Assembly: GCA_028277515.1 (NCBI GenBank)
Contig: JANQGC010000114.1
Location: 1 to 64,000 of the forward strand
Source: Anaerolineae bacterium
GTDB taxonomy: Bacteria; Chloroflexota; Anaerolineae; Promineifilales; Promineifilaceae
Length of the DNA: 64,000 nt
Direction: 5' to 3'
In this document: positions 8,225 through 17,409 of the stretch, in pieces
How the letters are laid out: the number at the start of each line of letters is the position of its first letter
How positions within the stretch are numbered: position 1 is the stretch's first letter
Program-made: the position numbers and the translations under genes
The notes under the pieces: model-generated
Database searches by the model: none
Told to the model about the DNA's origin: nothing
The model's input: the letters and a program-made list of their open reading frames with translations, nothing else

Positions 8225-10900
8225 CTAATTTTCAGGGTTGGCAACAAACCCTAATTCCAGGGCACGCAGCGCCGCCTGCCGCCGATTGGAGACAGACAGT
8301 TTGGCATAGATGTTTTTGAGATGGTAGCGGACGGTGTTAATGGAGACGACCAACTGGCGGGCTATTTCTTTGTCTGGGAGCTGCTGGGTTAACAGCGTCA
8401 GAACTTCCAATTCACGATAGGTGAGCGATTCTCGCAGTTGCATTTTAGTATCACCCAAGGGGGTTCCACATGCGGTCAGGATAATAGCAATGTATTCTTG
8501 GGTGTGGGAATCGTCCACTTGAAGCTGGGCCAGCAGTTGGGCCATTGGAGCGCCTAAATCGACAAAACTCCGGATGATCCCGCCTTGTGCTGCCAGGGAA
8601 ACGGCCGTTGCCAACAACTGATGGGCTTCTTCTTGCTTGCCTTGACCATCACACAGCATTGCTTGCAGGCTAAGTACTTCGATCAAACGCAATCTGTTAT
8701 GTTTATCCTTAGCAAATTGCTGTAAACGCTGCAATAACTCCGAGGCATTTTGCCAATCTTCTTCAGCGATTAACGCCCAGGCCCGTGTCAGGTGCGGAAC
8801 TTCAAGCATCAACATTTGTGACAACTGCTGATCGAGGAAATTGGCCCAATGAGCTGTCTGTGGCAGCTCCCCTTGCATCAAAGCCATCCGCGCCAAATGG
8901 GACTGCCCCGCCAGTTGCAGTGCCTGATAATGATTGTCTCTTGCCCAATCGAGAACAGAAGCCATGACTTGCTGTGCCTCATCTTCTGCCCCCATCGCTT
9001 GCAGCGTCCTTGCCAGCCCAAATGAGGAATGGGCAACTGTACTGGAAAACACCAGATAACGCAGCTCTAGCACTTGTTCATAATAGGTTCGCGCTTTTTC
9101 TAGATCATTCCATTGGTAGTAGATGTAGCCCAACGTTTGCAAGGTCCACCCATGGGTGGTGTGGAAATGATCTGCTTTTGCCAGCGTTAAAGCCTGAAGG
9201 GCAGCCTGCTCTGCGCCATACAAGTTAGCTGACAATAATTCCACCAGCATGAGTACAAAATAGATCCGATGGGCATACTGATTATTGAGTTGCCCCTGTT
9301 CGTCTAAGGCTTTTTGTATCTCGCTGTACGCCTCATCCAACTGCCCACTAAGCTGAAATGCTCCAGGAATTATTGACATGGCAAAGTTACGCACCCAGAA
9401 ATGCTCAACAGGAGTCACATCCAGGGCGAAGCGGGCGCTTTCGATACAGCTCTGCCCATGTCCCGCATAGTATTGGAGAAGAGAGGCCAGAGCAGCTGTT
9501 TCCCCCTGTAAAATGAGCCGTTCTGATGCGTCGGGTCTGCTGTTTGCGGCCAAAAGTGCCTCAATCTGCTGCAGAATGGGGGAAATCTTTTGGTGATTTG
9601 AGGCGCGATTGAGAAGCCATGCTTTTGTCAGCAGCAAAGGAATATACTGGTCGATGATCTGACGAGGCAAAGTGTTGAGCCAGCGTTGTAGCATGGCCCA
9701 TTGATCCAGGTTCATCAGTTTGTGCCGATGCGTGGCGATCAATTCGACGATTTGGTTCATATCATCGGCGGCTAACGCGTGGTCAAACGCTTCTTGCAGT
9801 AAGCCGTTTTCTGCGAACCAGCGGCTGGCTCGTAAATGAAGATGTGCCACTTGTCGGGCATCTGTGCGGATGGCGAGCTGGTATTGCAGTAAATCCTGAA
9901 AGAGATGATGATAACGAAACCATTTCCCTTGTGAGTCGAGCGAGATGATGAAGATGTTGCTTTGCACGAGCAAGTCAATGATGTCCTGGCAGGACATGAA
10001 AGGCATCGAATCTGGTACTTTATCCTGTAAGGTGTCGCAGAGGGAGGCACAAAAACGGTCACATACGGCCGTATACAACAAAAAGTTTTGCACGGCTTGT
10101 GGCTGCCGTTCCAGCACTTCTTGCAGCAGATAATCCATGATGTATTGATTGGCATCATTAAAGTTTTTCAGGAACAGGTCTGTGTCTGCCTGCTGGCGCA
10201 AAATCAGGGTGGCTAAATGCAAGCCGGTCACCCATCCTTCTGTCTTTGCAGTTAAATGATCGGTCAACTCTGGGGTGGCACGTTCTCCCAAAGCATCTGT
10301 TAAAAGCTGATGTGCTTCATCTCGATTGAGTTGCAGGTCACGGGTGCGAAGTTCTGTGATCTGCGCCTTTGCTCGTAGATTAACTAGGTCCAACATCGGG
10401 TCTTGCCGGGTAATCAAAACCAAGTGGATATGTTCAGGCTTGTGTTGGATGAAGGTGGACACTAGTTGTTGGGTGTCTGGTGTGGTGACCAAGTGATAGT
10501 CGTCTAGCACAATGATGAAGGGGTTGGGAATAACGGCCGTTTCGTTGATCAACGTTGTGGCTAAATAATCAAGGGGTGGTTGGTTCGCACCCGCCAGCAA
10601 AGCCTGGGTTTTGGGACAGGCAGCGGGGAAATGTACCTGAATGGCGCTAAGAAAATGGCTGAGAAATAGAACCAGCTCCCCATCTTTCTTGCCTAAGGAG
10701 AACCAGGCCACCGGACAATCACACGTTTCCAGCCAGGAACTGGCCAGCACGGTTTTACCATAGCCGGCAGGGGCGGAAATGAGGGTGAGTTTATGCGAAC
10801 GGCCGCTTTGCAGCCGTTCAACGAGATGAGGACGGGGAAGGAGATGAGGACGCAGGGACGGTCGATGAAACTTGGTTCCAATTAAGCTGTCATTCTGCAT
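8225..10900 (-). CDS. LuxR-family transcriptional regulator, MalT/LAL type
   Basis: 891-aa ATP-dependent activator of the LAL (large ATP-binding LuxR) class. A P-loop, SAPAGYGKT, is at residues ~42-50. A Walker B-like IIVLDDYH is near residue 125, followed by the WVTGLHLA segment typical of the STAND NTPase of MalT. The middle ~450 residues are helical repeats (TPR-like) that would sense an inducer. Residues ~825-885 form a LuxR helix-turn-helix (LTYRELEVLTLL, then DKEIARQLVVSINTVRYHLKNIYAKL). Members bind DNA as oligomers when ATP and ligand are bound. It is the first gene of the leftward block with SnoaL, sulfatase and DUF1254 genes downstream, which makes these its likely targets. Confidence 0.93.
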   Translation of the reverse strand: MQNDSLIGTKFHRPSLRPHLLPRPHLVERLQSGRSHKLTLISAPAGYGKTVLASSWLETCDCPVAWFSLGKKDGELVLFLSHFLSAIQVHFPAACPKTQALLAGANQPPLDYLATTLINETAVIPNPFIIVLDDYHLVTTPDTQQLVSTFIQHKPEHIHLVLITRQDPMLDLVNLRAKAQITELRTRDLQLNRDEAHQLLTDALGERATPELTDHLTAKTEGWVTGLHLATLILRQQADTDLFLKNFNDANQYIMDYLLQEVLERQPQAVQNFLLYTAVCDRFCASLCDTLQDKVPDSMPFMSCQDIIDLLVQSNIFIISLDSQGKWFRYHHLFQDLLQYQLAIRTDARQVAHLHLRASRWFAENGLLQEAFDHALAADDMNQIVELIATHRHKLMNLDQWAMLQRWLNTLPRQIIDQYIPLLLTKAWLLNRASNHQKISPILQQIEALLAANSRPDASERLILQGETAALASLLQYYAGHGQSCIESARFALDVTPVEHFWVRNFAMSIIPGAFQLSGQLDEAYSEIQKALDEQGQLNNQYAHRIYFVLMLVELLSANLYGAEQAALQALTLAKADHFHTTHGWTLQTLGYIYYQWNDLEKARTYYEQVLELRYLVFSSTVAHSSFGLARTLQAMGAEDEAQQVMASVLDWARDNHYQALQLAGQSHLARMALMQGELPQTAHWANFLDQQLSQMLMLEVPHLTRAWALIAEEDWQNASELLQRLQQFAKDKHNRLRLIEVLSLQAMLCDGQGKQEEAHQLLATAVSLAAQGGIIRSFVDLGAPMAQLLAQLQVDDSHTQEYIAIILTACGTPLGDTKMQLRESLTYRELEVLTLLTQQLPDKEIARQLVVSINTVRYHLKNIYAKLSVSNRRQAALRALELGFVANPEN

Positions 10901-11282
10901 AAAATTCTTCTGAAAAAGCTTTCAAGAGTTACAGGTCGTTTTATTGCTTCTTTCGTTTTAGCCCATGCTTCTTCATCCACCGGCTCAAGTTCGACATGGA
11001 GCCATCTAACTGCCAATTTCCCTTAATGGCATAAATATTGATTTACTTTTGAGAACCAATGGAGAGAATCTCCATACATTCCAGCATAGAACGACCTAGT
11101 CAGGACAACTCGCTAACAATCAAATTGATCGGATGTAGAAACTCTCAAGTAAGCAATTGTATGGTCCCGTTTCATAAAACTTGATTGAAAACCCAATTCT
11201 TACCAAAATTCCTTGTCGTATTTTCAGTGATTTATACGCAAACATTATTGTAGCAAAAACGATCGTTTTTAGAGAAGGAATT
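10901..11282. other. Intergenic region, no clear gene
   Basis: This ~380-bp region upstream of the LAL regulator becomes AT-rich towards 11220-11280. It must hold the promoter of the regulator, but I see no clear consensus. A short open stretch on the minus strand (about 10941-11021) could encode the tail of a helix-turn-helix (SNLSRWMKKHGLKRK). It lacks a start and an upstream partner, so it may be a gene remnant. Confidence 0.4.
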
Positions 11283-11529
11283 ATGGCAGCAATCGAACGG
11301 ACGGACCGCTTATCCCTGTTTCAAACATTCATTCTCCGAGGATGAGTTAGCACAATTTTATACCCCCACTGAGGCTGACCTGGCTTTTGTCGAGAACCTG
11401 GCCGACGATGAAGCACAAGGGTTGACGATGATGCTCTTGTTAAAGGCCTTTCAAAAGTTAGGCCGTTTACCCAAACTCGCCGATGTACCCACGCCTATTG
11501 GTAAGCATATTGCTGAACAAATGGTGTGA
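11283..11529 (+). pseudogene. Tn3-family transposase N-terminal remnant
   Basis: The start MAAIERT followed, after a frame change, by AYPCFKHSFSEDELAQFYTP, TEADLAFVENLA, LLLKAFQKLGRLPKLADVP and IGKHIAEQM is the N-terminal domain (DUF4158) of Tn3-type transposases. Intact proteins are close to 1000 aa; here a stop follows after about 80 codons and no further transposase sequence is seen. The frame break coincides with a tandem ACGG duplication at about 11298-11305. Removing one copy restores IERTAYP, the expected junction. It is a dead fragment left by an old transposition or recombination event, just upstream of the glycosyltransferase gene. Confidence 0.8.
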
Positions 11530-11620
11530 ATTTTCGGACGTATCACGTAGTTTACCCCATGTATGTGAATTCTATCCATGTTGGGCTGCAACTCACCGTT
11601 TAATTCCCCCATTAATCGCC

Positions 11621-11650
11621 TTCGACTAGCCATTAAAGCGACGTTAAAAT
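11621..11650 (+). promoter_or_regulatory. Possible promoter for a leaderless transcript
   Basis: TAAAAT at 11645-11650 lies only 7 nt before the ATG of the glycosyltransferase, with a weak TTCGAC box 18 nt upstream of it. No ribosome-binding site precedes that ATG. This geometry suits a leaderless mRNA, but the -35 match is poor. Confidence 0.35.
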
Positions 11651-11657
11651 CTCCCCT

Positions 11658-14447
11658 ATGAATCGTTTAACGCGCAATCATGCGCTGGCTTTCATGGTAT
11701 TGTGCATGCTTGTCGCCGCTGCTTTACGCTTGCCAAATCTGCCTAAAGCACCTCCAGGATTACACTACGACGAAGCTGCCAATGGAATCCTCTCCGCTGA
11801 TATTGGTCTACGGGGCGATCGTCCGGTCTTCATTTCAAGCTACACGGGTAAAGAGGTGCTCTTCTTTTATCTTGCCGGCGGTGTCATGCGCTTAATGGGA
11901 GATTCCATATTTTCACTGCGTTTAACCGCTGCGTTTGTGGGCATTCTGACCATTGCGGCCACTTACTGGTTAGGGCGAGAAATGTTGGCCGACCGGCGAC
12001 TGGCGATTCTAGCTGCTGCTTTGTTGGCAGTCAGCTTTTGGCATGTGCTCTTCAGCCGGCTGGGATTTCGCGCGATCACGCAACCTCTACTGCAGGCTAT
12101 AACGGTGGCCGCCTTGTTTCGCGGGCTGCGTCGCCATGATTATCGTTGGCTGGCGGCCGGCGGGCTAATTTTTGGCTTAACCGCCTATACTTATTTAGCC
12201 GCCAGGCTGTTTCCAATCCTACTCTTACTCGGCTTAGCCCCACTGCTGCTCAACCGCCGCTCTCTCAAGGTTCGTTGGTCTCAAATCGGGCTTTTCATCC
12301 TGATCGCTTTCATCACCTTGCTGCCTCTACTAATGTATTTCATTGCCAATCCTGACGCCTTTTGGATACGTATCGGCCAGGTAGCTCCCGGTTCGGGCGG
12401 CTCCAATTTAACATTCGGACAAAGCTTTCTGAAATCGTTGGCGATGTTCTTTTTAGAAGGGGATCCTTTTTGGCGTTTTAATCTGCCCGGCCGGCCGTTG
12501 TTCAATTGGATGACGGGAGGCCTGCTCGTTTTAGGTTGGATCATCATCCTTTGGCGTTGGCGCCGCTTTCCTTATGATTGGCAGCGGGCGGCGATTAGCC
12601 TGCTGATCTTTACCCCCCTGGTCATGATCTTACCGACCGCGCTGGCGACTAATGAAATTGTGCCTAGTAATTTGCGCGCGATTGGCCTGATTCCGTTTAT
12701 CTTCTTTTTGCCACCGGTCGGGTTTGTGTTTCTATTTCGCGATCTTGAGCGCCGCCTTGGTTATCCGCCATTGACCTTTGCCGTTTTATTCGGCGCACTG
12801 CTAATCTTGCTTTCCGGTGGGCTGGCAACAGAAAAGGCTTATTTTCAAGATTGGGCAGAGGAGCCGACCTTATTTTATGAGTCAGATGGAGATTTGACGG
12901 CCGTTGCCGCCTACCTGGATAGAGTTGATCTTTCCGGCAAAACGATATTTGTAGCCGCCCCACACTACCGCCACCCCACCGTCGCCTTTTTAAGCGAGCA
13001 ATATGAAAATGTGAAATGGCTTCCTGGTGGGGATGCGCTTGTTTTTCCATCTGACGGCCGATCGCTGATCATTTTTCCCCACAATACCCTTGCGGGGGAT
13101 TGGGCATCCCCTTTTTTAGATACCGGTCAGAAAATGGATACGGGGGGCAGCATTGAAAATGAATCGGCATTTACCGCCTATGAACTCTCGGCCTCAGATT
13201 TGCCGCCCATTCCAGCCAACGCCGGCATAAATTTTGGGGATACCATTATCTTGCACGGTTATGAAGTAGAACACGTTCAAGCGGGGAACGCGCTTCAAGT
13301 CCTGCTATTTTGGGACATTTTGGCAAGCCCCGCCCCTAACTTCATGCCCTTCATCCAGCTCGAAGACAATTGGGGACGGCGCTGGAACCAGAAAGAAACG
13401 TTCTCTTATCCGGCTGAGCAGTGGCGTCCAGGTGAAACCATCATTCAGCAAGTGTCCCTTCCCGTCCCGTTAGGAACACCTCCAGGCAGCTACCGGCTGC
13501 GGGTAGGTCTTTTTGACCCCGACTCCGGGTCCAGATTGGCTCAATTGGACAATGAAGGAAGCTATGCCGGGGATTCCTATTTTATTGAGGGCATCCGGAT
13601 CGCGCCTGGTGAGGAAACAGAGGGTCTTCCTGAACCACCCATTCACCTTAACGAACAAATACTGCCGGGTTTAACCTTGCTTGGTTATGGCCGGGGAGAA
13701 GAAACAATTGCCGCCGGCGCACCCTGGGGTTTTGAATTGTGGTGGTTAGCGGAGGATTCACTGCCTTCACTCACCCTATCTCTGGCGTTGGAAAGAGATG
13801 GAGGACAGTCGCAGGTATTGCTGGAAGGGCAGCCTGTCTATGACACTTATCCGTTCACTGAGTGGGCATCGCCCCAGTTTGTGATCGATTCACAACGCCT
13901 CAATATACCCACAGATTTTGAACCCGATGATTACCAGGTGTCCCTACAAATTCTCACCGGCGACGGCCAGACGGTAGAGCAGCTTCCGCTGGGATCGCTG
14001 TCAGTAGAGGCTACGGACCGCCTTTTCGATCCGCCCTCAATTGCGAGCGAAGTTGATGCCCGTTTCGGCAATGAAATCATCTTGTTAGGCTACGATCTTG
14101 CACCATCCGGCAATGGTGAATATCAGTTAACCCTGGTTTGGCAGGCCGGGGATAGACCACAACATGATTATACCGTCTTTGTCCATGTCCTCGATCAAAA
14201 TGGAGCATGCTGCGTATGGCAGGTTGATCAAATGCCCCAGCAAAACCAGTATCCAACCGGCCGCTGGCTGGAAGGGGAAATCGTGGTAGATACCTATCCC
14301 ATAACGCTGCCGGACGATTTAGCGGCCGGCGAATATGCGGTTGAAATTGGACTTTACATCGGTGAAACCGGCCGGCGCTTGCCGATCGATATTCCTGGTG
14401 AAGAGACGAGAGATGAACTGTTTCTGCGGCCGCTTACCGTGCCATAA
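11658..14447 (+). CDS. GT39-like membrane glycosyltransferase with C-terminal beta-domain repeats
   Basis: 929-aa integral membrane protein. Residues 1-400 hold about a dozen hydrophobic helices of the ArnT/PMT_2 (dolichyl-phosphate-mannose mannosyltransferase) fold. The first outer loop contains PGLHYDEAANG, with the acidic pair that is catalytic in this superfamily. Such enzymes transfer a sugar from a polyprenyl-phosphate donor on the outer face of the membrane. The C-terminal ~500 residues are extracytoplasmic and beta-rich, and contain three similar modules beginning with GY (GYEVEHVQAG, GYGRGEETIAAG, GYDLAPSGNG), the last with DYTVFVHVLDQNG. The modules may bind the acceptor or glycan. 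It ends one base from the convergent prephenate dehydratase gene. Confidence 0.85.
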   Translation: MNRLTRNHALAFMVLCMLVAAALRLPNLPKAPPGLHYDEAANGILSADIGLRGDRPVFISSYTGKEVLFFYLAGGVMRLMGDSIFSLRLTAAFVGILTIAATYWLGREMLADRRLAILAAALLAVSFWHVLFSRLGFRAITQPLLQAITVAALFRGLRRHDYRWLAAGGLIFGLTAYTYLAARLFPILLLLGLAPLLLNRRSLKVRWSQIGLFILIAFITLLPLLMYFIANPDAFWIRIGQVAPGSGGSNLTFGQSFLKSLAMFFLEGDPFWRFNLPGRPLFNWMTGGLLVLGWIIILWRWRRFPYDWQRAAISLLIFTPLVMILPTALATNEIVPSNLRAIGLIPFIFFLPPVGFVFLFRDLERRLGYPPLTFAVLFGALLILLSGGLATEKAYFQDWAEEPTLFYESDGDLTAVAAYLDRVDLSGKTIFVAAPHYRHPTVAFLSEQYENVKWLPGGDALVFPSDGRSLIIFPHNTLAGDWASPFLDTGQKMDTGGSIENESAFTAYELSASDLPPIPANAGINFGDTIILHGYEVEHVQAGNALQVLLFWDILASPAPNFMPFIQLEDNWGRRWNQKETFSYPAEQWRPGETIIQQVSLPVPLGTPPGSYRLRVGLFDPDSGSRLAQLDNEGSYAGDSYFIEGIRIAPGEETEGLPEPPIHLNEQILPGLTLLGYGRGEETIAAGAPWGFELWWLAEDSLPSLTLSLALERDGGQSQVLLEGQPVYDTYPFTEWASPQFVIDSQRLNIPTDFEPDDYQVSLQILTGDGQTVEQLPLGSLSVEATDRLFDPPSIASEVDARFGNEIILLGYDLAPSGNGEYQLTLVWQAGDRPQHDYTVFVHVLDQNGACCVWQVDQMPQQNQYPTGRWLEGEIVVDTYPITLPDDLAAGEYAVEIGLYIGETGRRLPIDIPGEETRDELFLRPLTVP

Positions 14448-14448
14448 G

Positions 14449-15288
14449 TTAGGTCTCAACCGGCGCCGCGGCCGGATAGGAGCCAAGTATTTTTACAAAC
14501 GAGGTGCGCTTCAAGATACCCAGCATCGCTTCTTGAACCAGGGCATCGTCTTCATGCCCGGCGAAGTCCAGGTAAAATAGATAATGCCAGGGCCGGTTGC
14601 GGCGTGGCCGTGACTCAATCTTGGTCAAATTAATCTCTCGTTGAGCCAATTCTGCCAGCACCTCATACAATGCGCCCGGCACATGGCGCGTGGTAAATAT
14701 GATGGACGTTTTGCTGGGATCTTGCCGCTCAGGTGGTTGGTGACCCAAAACGAAGAAACGGGTGTAGTTGTAGTCCAGGTCTTCCAGGTTGTATACCAGG
14801 ATATCTAAGTTATAGGTTTCTGCGGCCAGTGCACTGGCAATGACGGCCGTGCCCGGCTCCGGATTTTCAGCTAAGTCACGCGCAGCACCGGCCGTGTCAT
14901 AATGAGTCAAGGGTTCTAACCCCATTCTGCGCAGCGTCTGTTCGCATTGGCCCAACGCCTGGTAATGAGATTTGACCCGCTTGATATCTTTTAGTTTGTT
15001 GCCAGGAAGCGTCATGAGGCAATGCTCAACGCGTACAATGACCTCAGCTTGAACATGTAAATCGTAATCGACAAGCAGATCATAAGCCTGGATAACCGTA
15101 CCGGCCAGGGAATTTTCAACCGGGAGCATGCCGTGCGTTGCCTTCCCTTTTTGTAAGGCGCGAAAGATTTCTAGAAAAGTGCGGCAAGGCAATGTTTGCG
15201 GTTCAGAACTAAAATGCTGGCGGACTGCCTGCTCTGAATATGCGCCATGTTCTCCCTGAAAAGCGATTATTCTTTGTTTGTCATTCAT
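14449..15288 (-). CDS. pheA: Prephenate dehydratase
   Basis: 279-aa monofunctional enzyme converting prephenate to phenylpyruvate in phenylalanine synthesis. The catalytic domain (residues ~5-185) shows FQGEHGAYSEQA at the N-terminus, GMLPVENSLAG, and the hallmark NYTRFFVLG in which the Thr is catalytic. The C-terminal ACT domain (~200-275) has the GALYEVLAELAQREINLTKIESRP signature for phenylalanine feedback binding. No chorismate mutase domain is fused, the usual state outside enterobacteria. The gene is convergent with the glycosyltransferase and divergent from the acyl-CoA ligase. It shows no operon partner. Confidence 0.95.
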   Translation of the reverse strand: MNDKQRIIAFQGEHGAYSEQAVRQHFSSEPQTLPCRTFLEIFRALQKGKATHGMLPVENSLAGTVIQAYDLLVDYDLHVQAEVIVRVEHCLMTLPGNKLKDIKRVKSHYQALGQCEQTLRRMGLEPLTHYDTAGAARDLAENPEPGTAVIASALAAETYNLDILVYNLEDLDYNYTRFFVLGHQPPERQDPSKTSIIFTTRHVPGALYEVLAELAQREINLTKIESRPRRNRPWHYLFYLDFAGHEDDALVQEAMLGILKRTSFVKILGSYPAAAPVET

Positions 15289-15373
15289 ACGCTATTTCCA
15301 AATCAATAAAAAATTATCAAAGGATGTGCTTCATTGAGTAACTATGTAACGCGATCAGCGTGCTCTTTGGGTA

Positions 15374-15588
15374 TTGGTAAATCGCGGCTGCCGATTTACC
15401 AAATCGGCCTACATTGAAGCCCTCTACAGTATATCTGCGAATTACCGCTCAATCGAGCGAATCTTATTGGTCTCCCCTTTTAACGCGGGTATTTGGTCCA
15501 AGATTTTTCAATAGCCCACTTTGTAATCGCGATTTCCAAATCGCGTGTGCTTACACGCCTAAGAACGCGAAAAGGATTTCGCGGTTAC
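15374..15588. repeat. Intergenic palindromic elements
   Basis: Two related palindromes lie in the 420-bp gap between pheA and the acyl-CoA ligase. The first has 8-bp arms GCCGATTT/AAATCGGC at 15390-15408, overlapped by an 11-bp repeat at 15374-15384/15392-15402. The second has arms CGCGATTT/AAATCGCG at 15528-15545. The second sits inside a longer element whose ends (15523-15531 and 15580-15588, GTAATCGCG versus CGCGGTTAC) are inverted with one mismatch. They look like dispersed MITE- or REP-type intergenic repeats. No protein is evident here. Confidence 0.55.
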
Positions 15589-15711
15589 AGCGTGGGAATT
15601 ACCGGCTACTGAAAAACTGTGCTTTTAGTTCCAGAAATTTTACTGTAATGCATTATTTGCGTTATCATTTAGGATAATATCGACAAGTGCATAAGCAGGA
15701 GAGGTCCCCTA

Positions 15712-17409
15712 ATGAATCTTACCTACGCTGATAAACCGTGGACAAAGCATTACGATCAAGGTGTTAGCCCTGAGGTAGAGCTTCCCGACCATTCGCTGAC
15801 TTCCATATTAAGAAAATCATCCGGCGAAAGACCGAACAACACGGCCATTATATTCCAGGGCAGTAAAATAACCTATCGTGAATTAAATGAAGCTGCTGAT
15901 GCAGTCGCCGCCGGGCTGGCCGCCAGCGGCTTTAAGAAGGGTGATCGGGCGGTTATTTATATGCCCAACACCCCTCAATTTATCACCATTTACTTCGGCA
16001 TCTTACGTGCCGGCGGTATTGTCACCGCCACCAATCCCCTCTACTCCGAAAGAGAACTACAACACCAGCTACAAGATTGTGGCGCAGAAACAGTGTTCGT
16101 CATGAGCCGTTATTACCCAGCGTTAAAAAATGTTCAGCCGCATACAAATGTAAAACGGATCATTGTCACCCATATTAAAACCTACTTACCGTTTACCTTG
16201 AGGGTCCTTTATGGATTATTCAGAGAAAAGAAGGCAGGGGACAAGGTTTCGCTGCAGGCAAGTGACACCTGGTTTAAAGATTTCCTCGATATGGGTAAAA
16301 ATGCCTCCAGGCCTAATGTGCATGTGACCGGTGAGGATACAGCGCTTTTGCAATATACAGGAGGCACGACAGGTGTTGCCAAGGGCGCTATCGCCGTTCA
16401 TGCTAATTTAGCGGCCAACGCACGCCAACTTCAGGAATGGATTCCTGATTTACAATATGGCAAAGAGGTGTTTATCTCGGCTATTCCCTTTTTCCATTCT
16501 TATGGCATGGTCACCTCAATGATTCTACCCATATCCATTGCGGCTAAAATGGTTGTTATTCCTGATCCGCGCAATTTAGCAGATGTCATGAAAAGCATCC
16601 AGGAGTATAAAGCCACCTTCTTCCCAGGCGTGCCAACATTATATGTGGCTATCAACAACCATCCGGATATCCAGGCCGGCAAATACGATTTGACGTCGAT
16701 TCGCGCTTGCGTGTCCGGGTCGGCGCCTTTGATGGCTGAGACAAAAAAGCGTTTCGAGGAAATTACAGGAGGCAAGCTCGTTGAAGGCTATGGCTTAACC
16801 GAATCCCATGTTGTCTCCCATGCCAATCCCCTCTTAGGAGATAATCGCACAGGATCAATTGGGCTACCCATCCCCAATATGGAATGCCGGATTGTTGATG
16901 CCGTTGATGGGGATAAGGATTTACCTGTTGGTGGTATTGGCGAGCTGCTGCTCAAAGGACCTAATATCATGCGCGGATATTGGAACATGCCGGAAGAATC
17001 GGCCAATGCTCTGCGCGACGGTTGGCTCTATACGGGGGATATCGCCCGTATGGATGAAGATGGCTACTTTTATATTGAGGATCGCAAAAAAGATTTGATC
17101 ATTGCCGGGGGATACAACATATATCCTAGAGAGGTGGAAGAGGTTCTAATGAGCCACCCGGCCGTGGTTGAGGTTGCCGTCGCCGGGGTAGAGCATCCGA
17201 AACGGGGCGAAACTGTAAAAGCATGGGTGGTTAAAAAAGAGAACGATTCGACGACGGAACAGGAGATGATTGATTGGAGTAAAACCCAATTGGCGAAATA
17301 TAAATACCCTAGAATCATCGAGTTTCGGGCAGAATTGCCAAAAACCTCGGTGGGTAAGGTTCTAAAAAGGGAATTGGTTAAGGAGACCGAAGAAGAGCAG
17401 GTCGCTTAG
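15712..17409 (+). CDS. Long-chain fatty acid--CoA ligase (AMP-forming)
   Basis: 565-aa member of the ANL superfamily, the usual length for FadD-type ligases, which activate fatty acids to acyl-CoA through an acyl-adenylate. The phosphate-binding motif YTGGTTGVAKG is near residue 216, EGYGLTESH near 360, and the YTGDIARMDEDGYF core near 440. The hinge DRKKDLI is near 460, and the C-terminal domain has the catalytic lysine context KTSVGKVLKREL. AGGAG lies upstream of the ATG. It is complete, in contrast to the degenerate relative at 43.4 kb. It ends directly against the convergent UvrD-like gene with no spacer. Confidence 0.93.
   Translation: MNLTYADKPWTKHYDQGVSPEVELPDHSLTSILRKSSGERPNNTAIIFQGSKITYRELNEAADAVAAGLAASGFKKGDRAVIYMPNTPQFITIYFGILRAGGIVTATNPLYSERELQHQLQDCGAETVFVMSRYYPALKNVQPHTNVKRIIVTHIKTYLPFTLRVLYGLFREKKAGDKVSLQASDTWFKDFLDMGKNASRPNVHVTGEDTALLQYTGGTTGVAKGAIAVHANLAANARQLQEWIPDLQYGKEVFISAIPFFHSYGMVTSMILPISIAAKMVVIPDPRNLADVMKSIQEYKATFFPGVPTLYVAINNHPDIQAGKYDLTSIRACVSGSAPLMAETKKRFEEITGGKLVEGYGLTESHVVSHANPLLGDNRTGSIGLPIPNMECRIVDAVDGDKDLPVGGIGELLLKGPNIMRGYWNMPEESANALRDGWLYTGDIARMDEDGYFYIEDRKKDLIIAGGYNIYPREVEEVLMSHPAVVEVAVAGVEHPKRGETVKAWVVKKENDSTTEQEMIDWSKTQLAKYKYPRIIEFRAELPKTSVGKVLKRELVKETEEEQVA

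Noticed and set aside
10941..11021. Possible helix-turn-helix C-terminus on the minus strand
   Set aside because: No start, only about 30 codons, and no family match strong enough to list as a gene.
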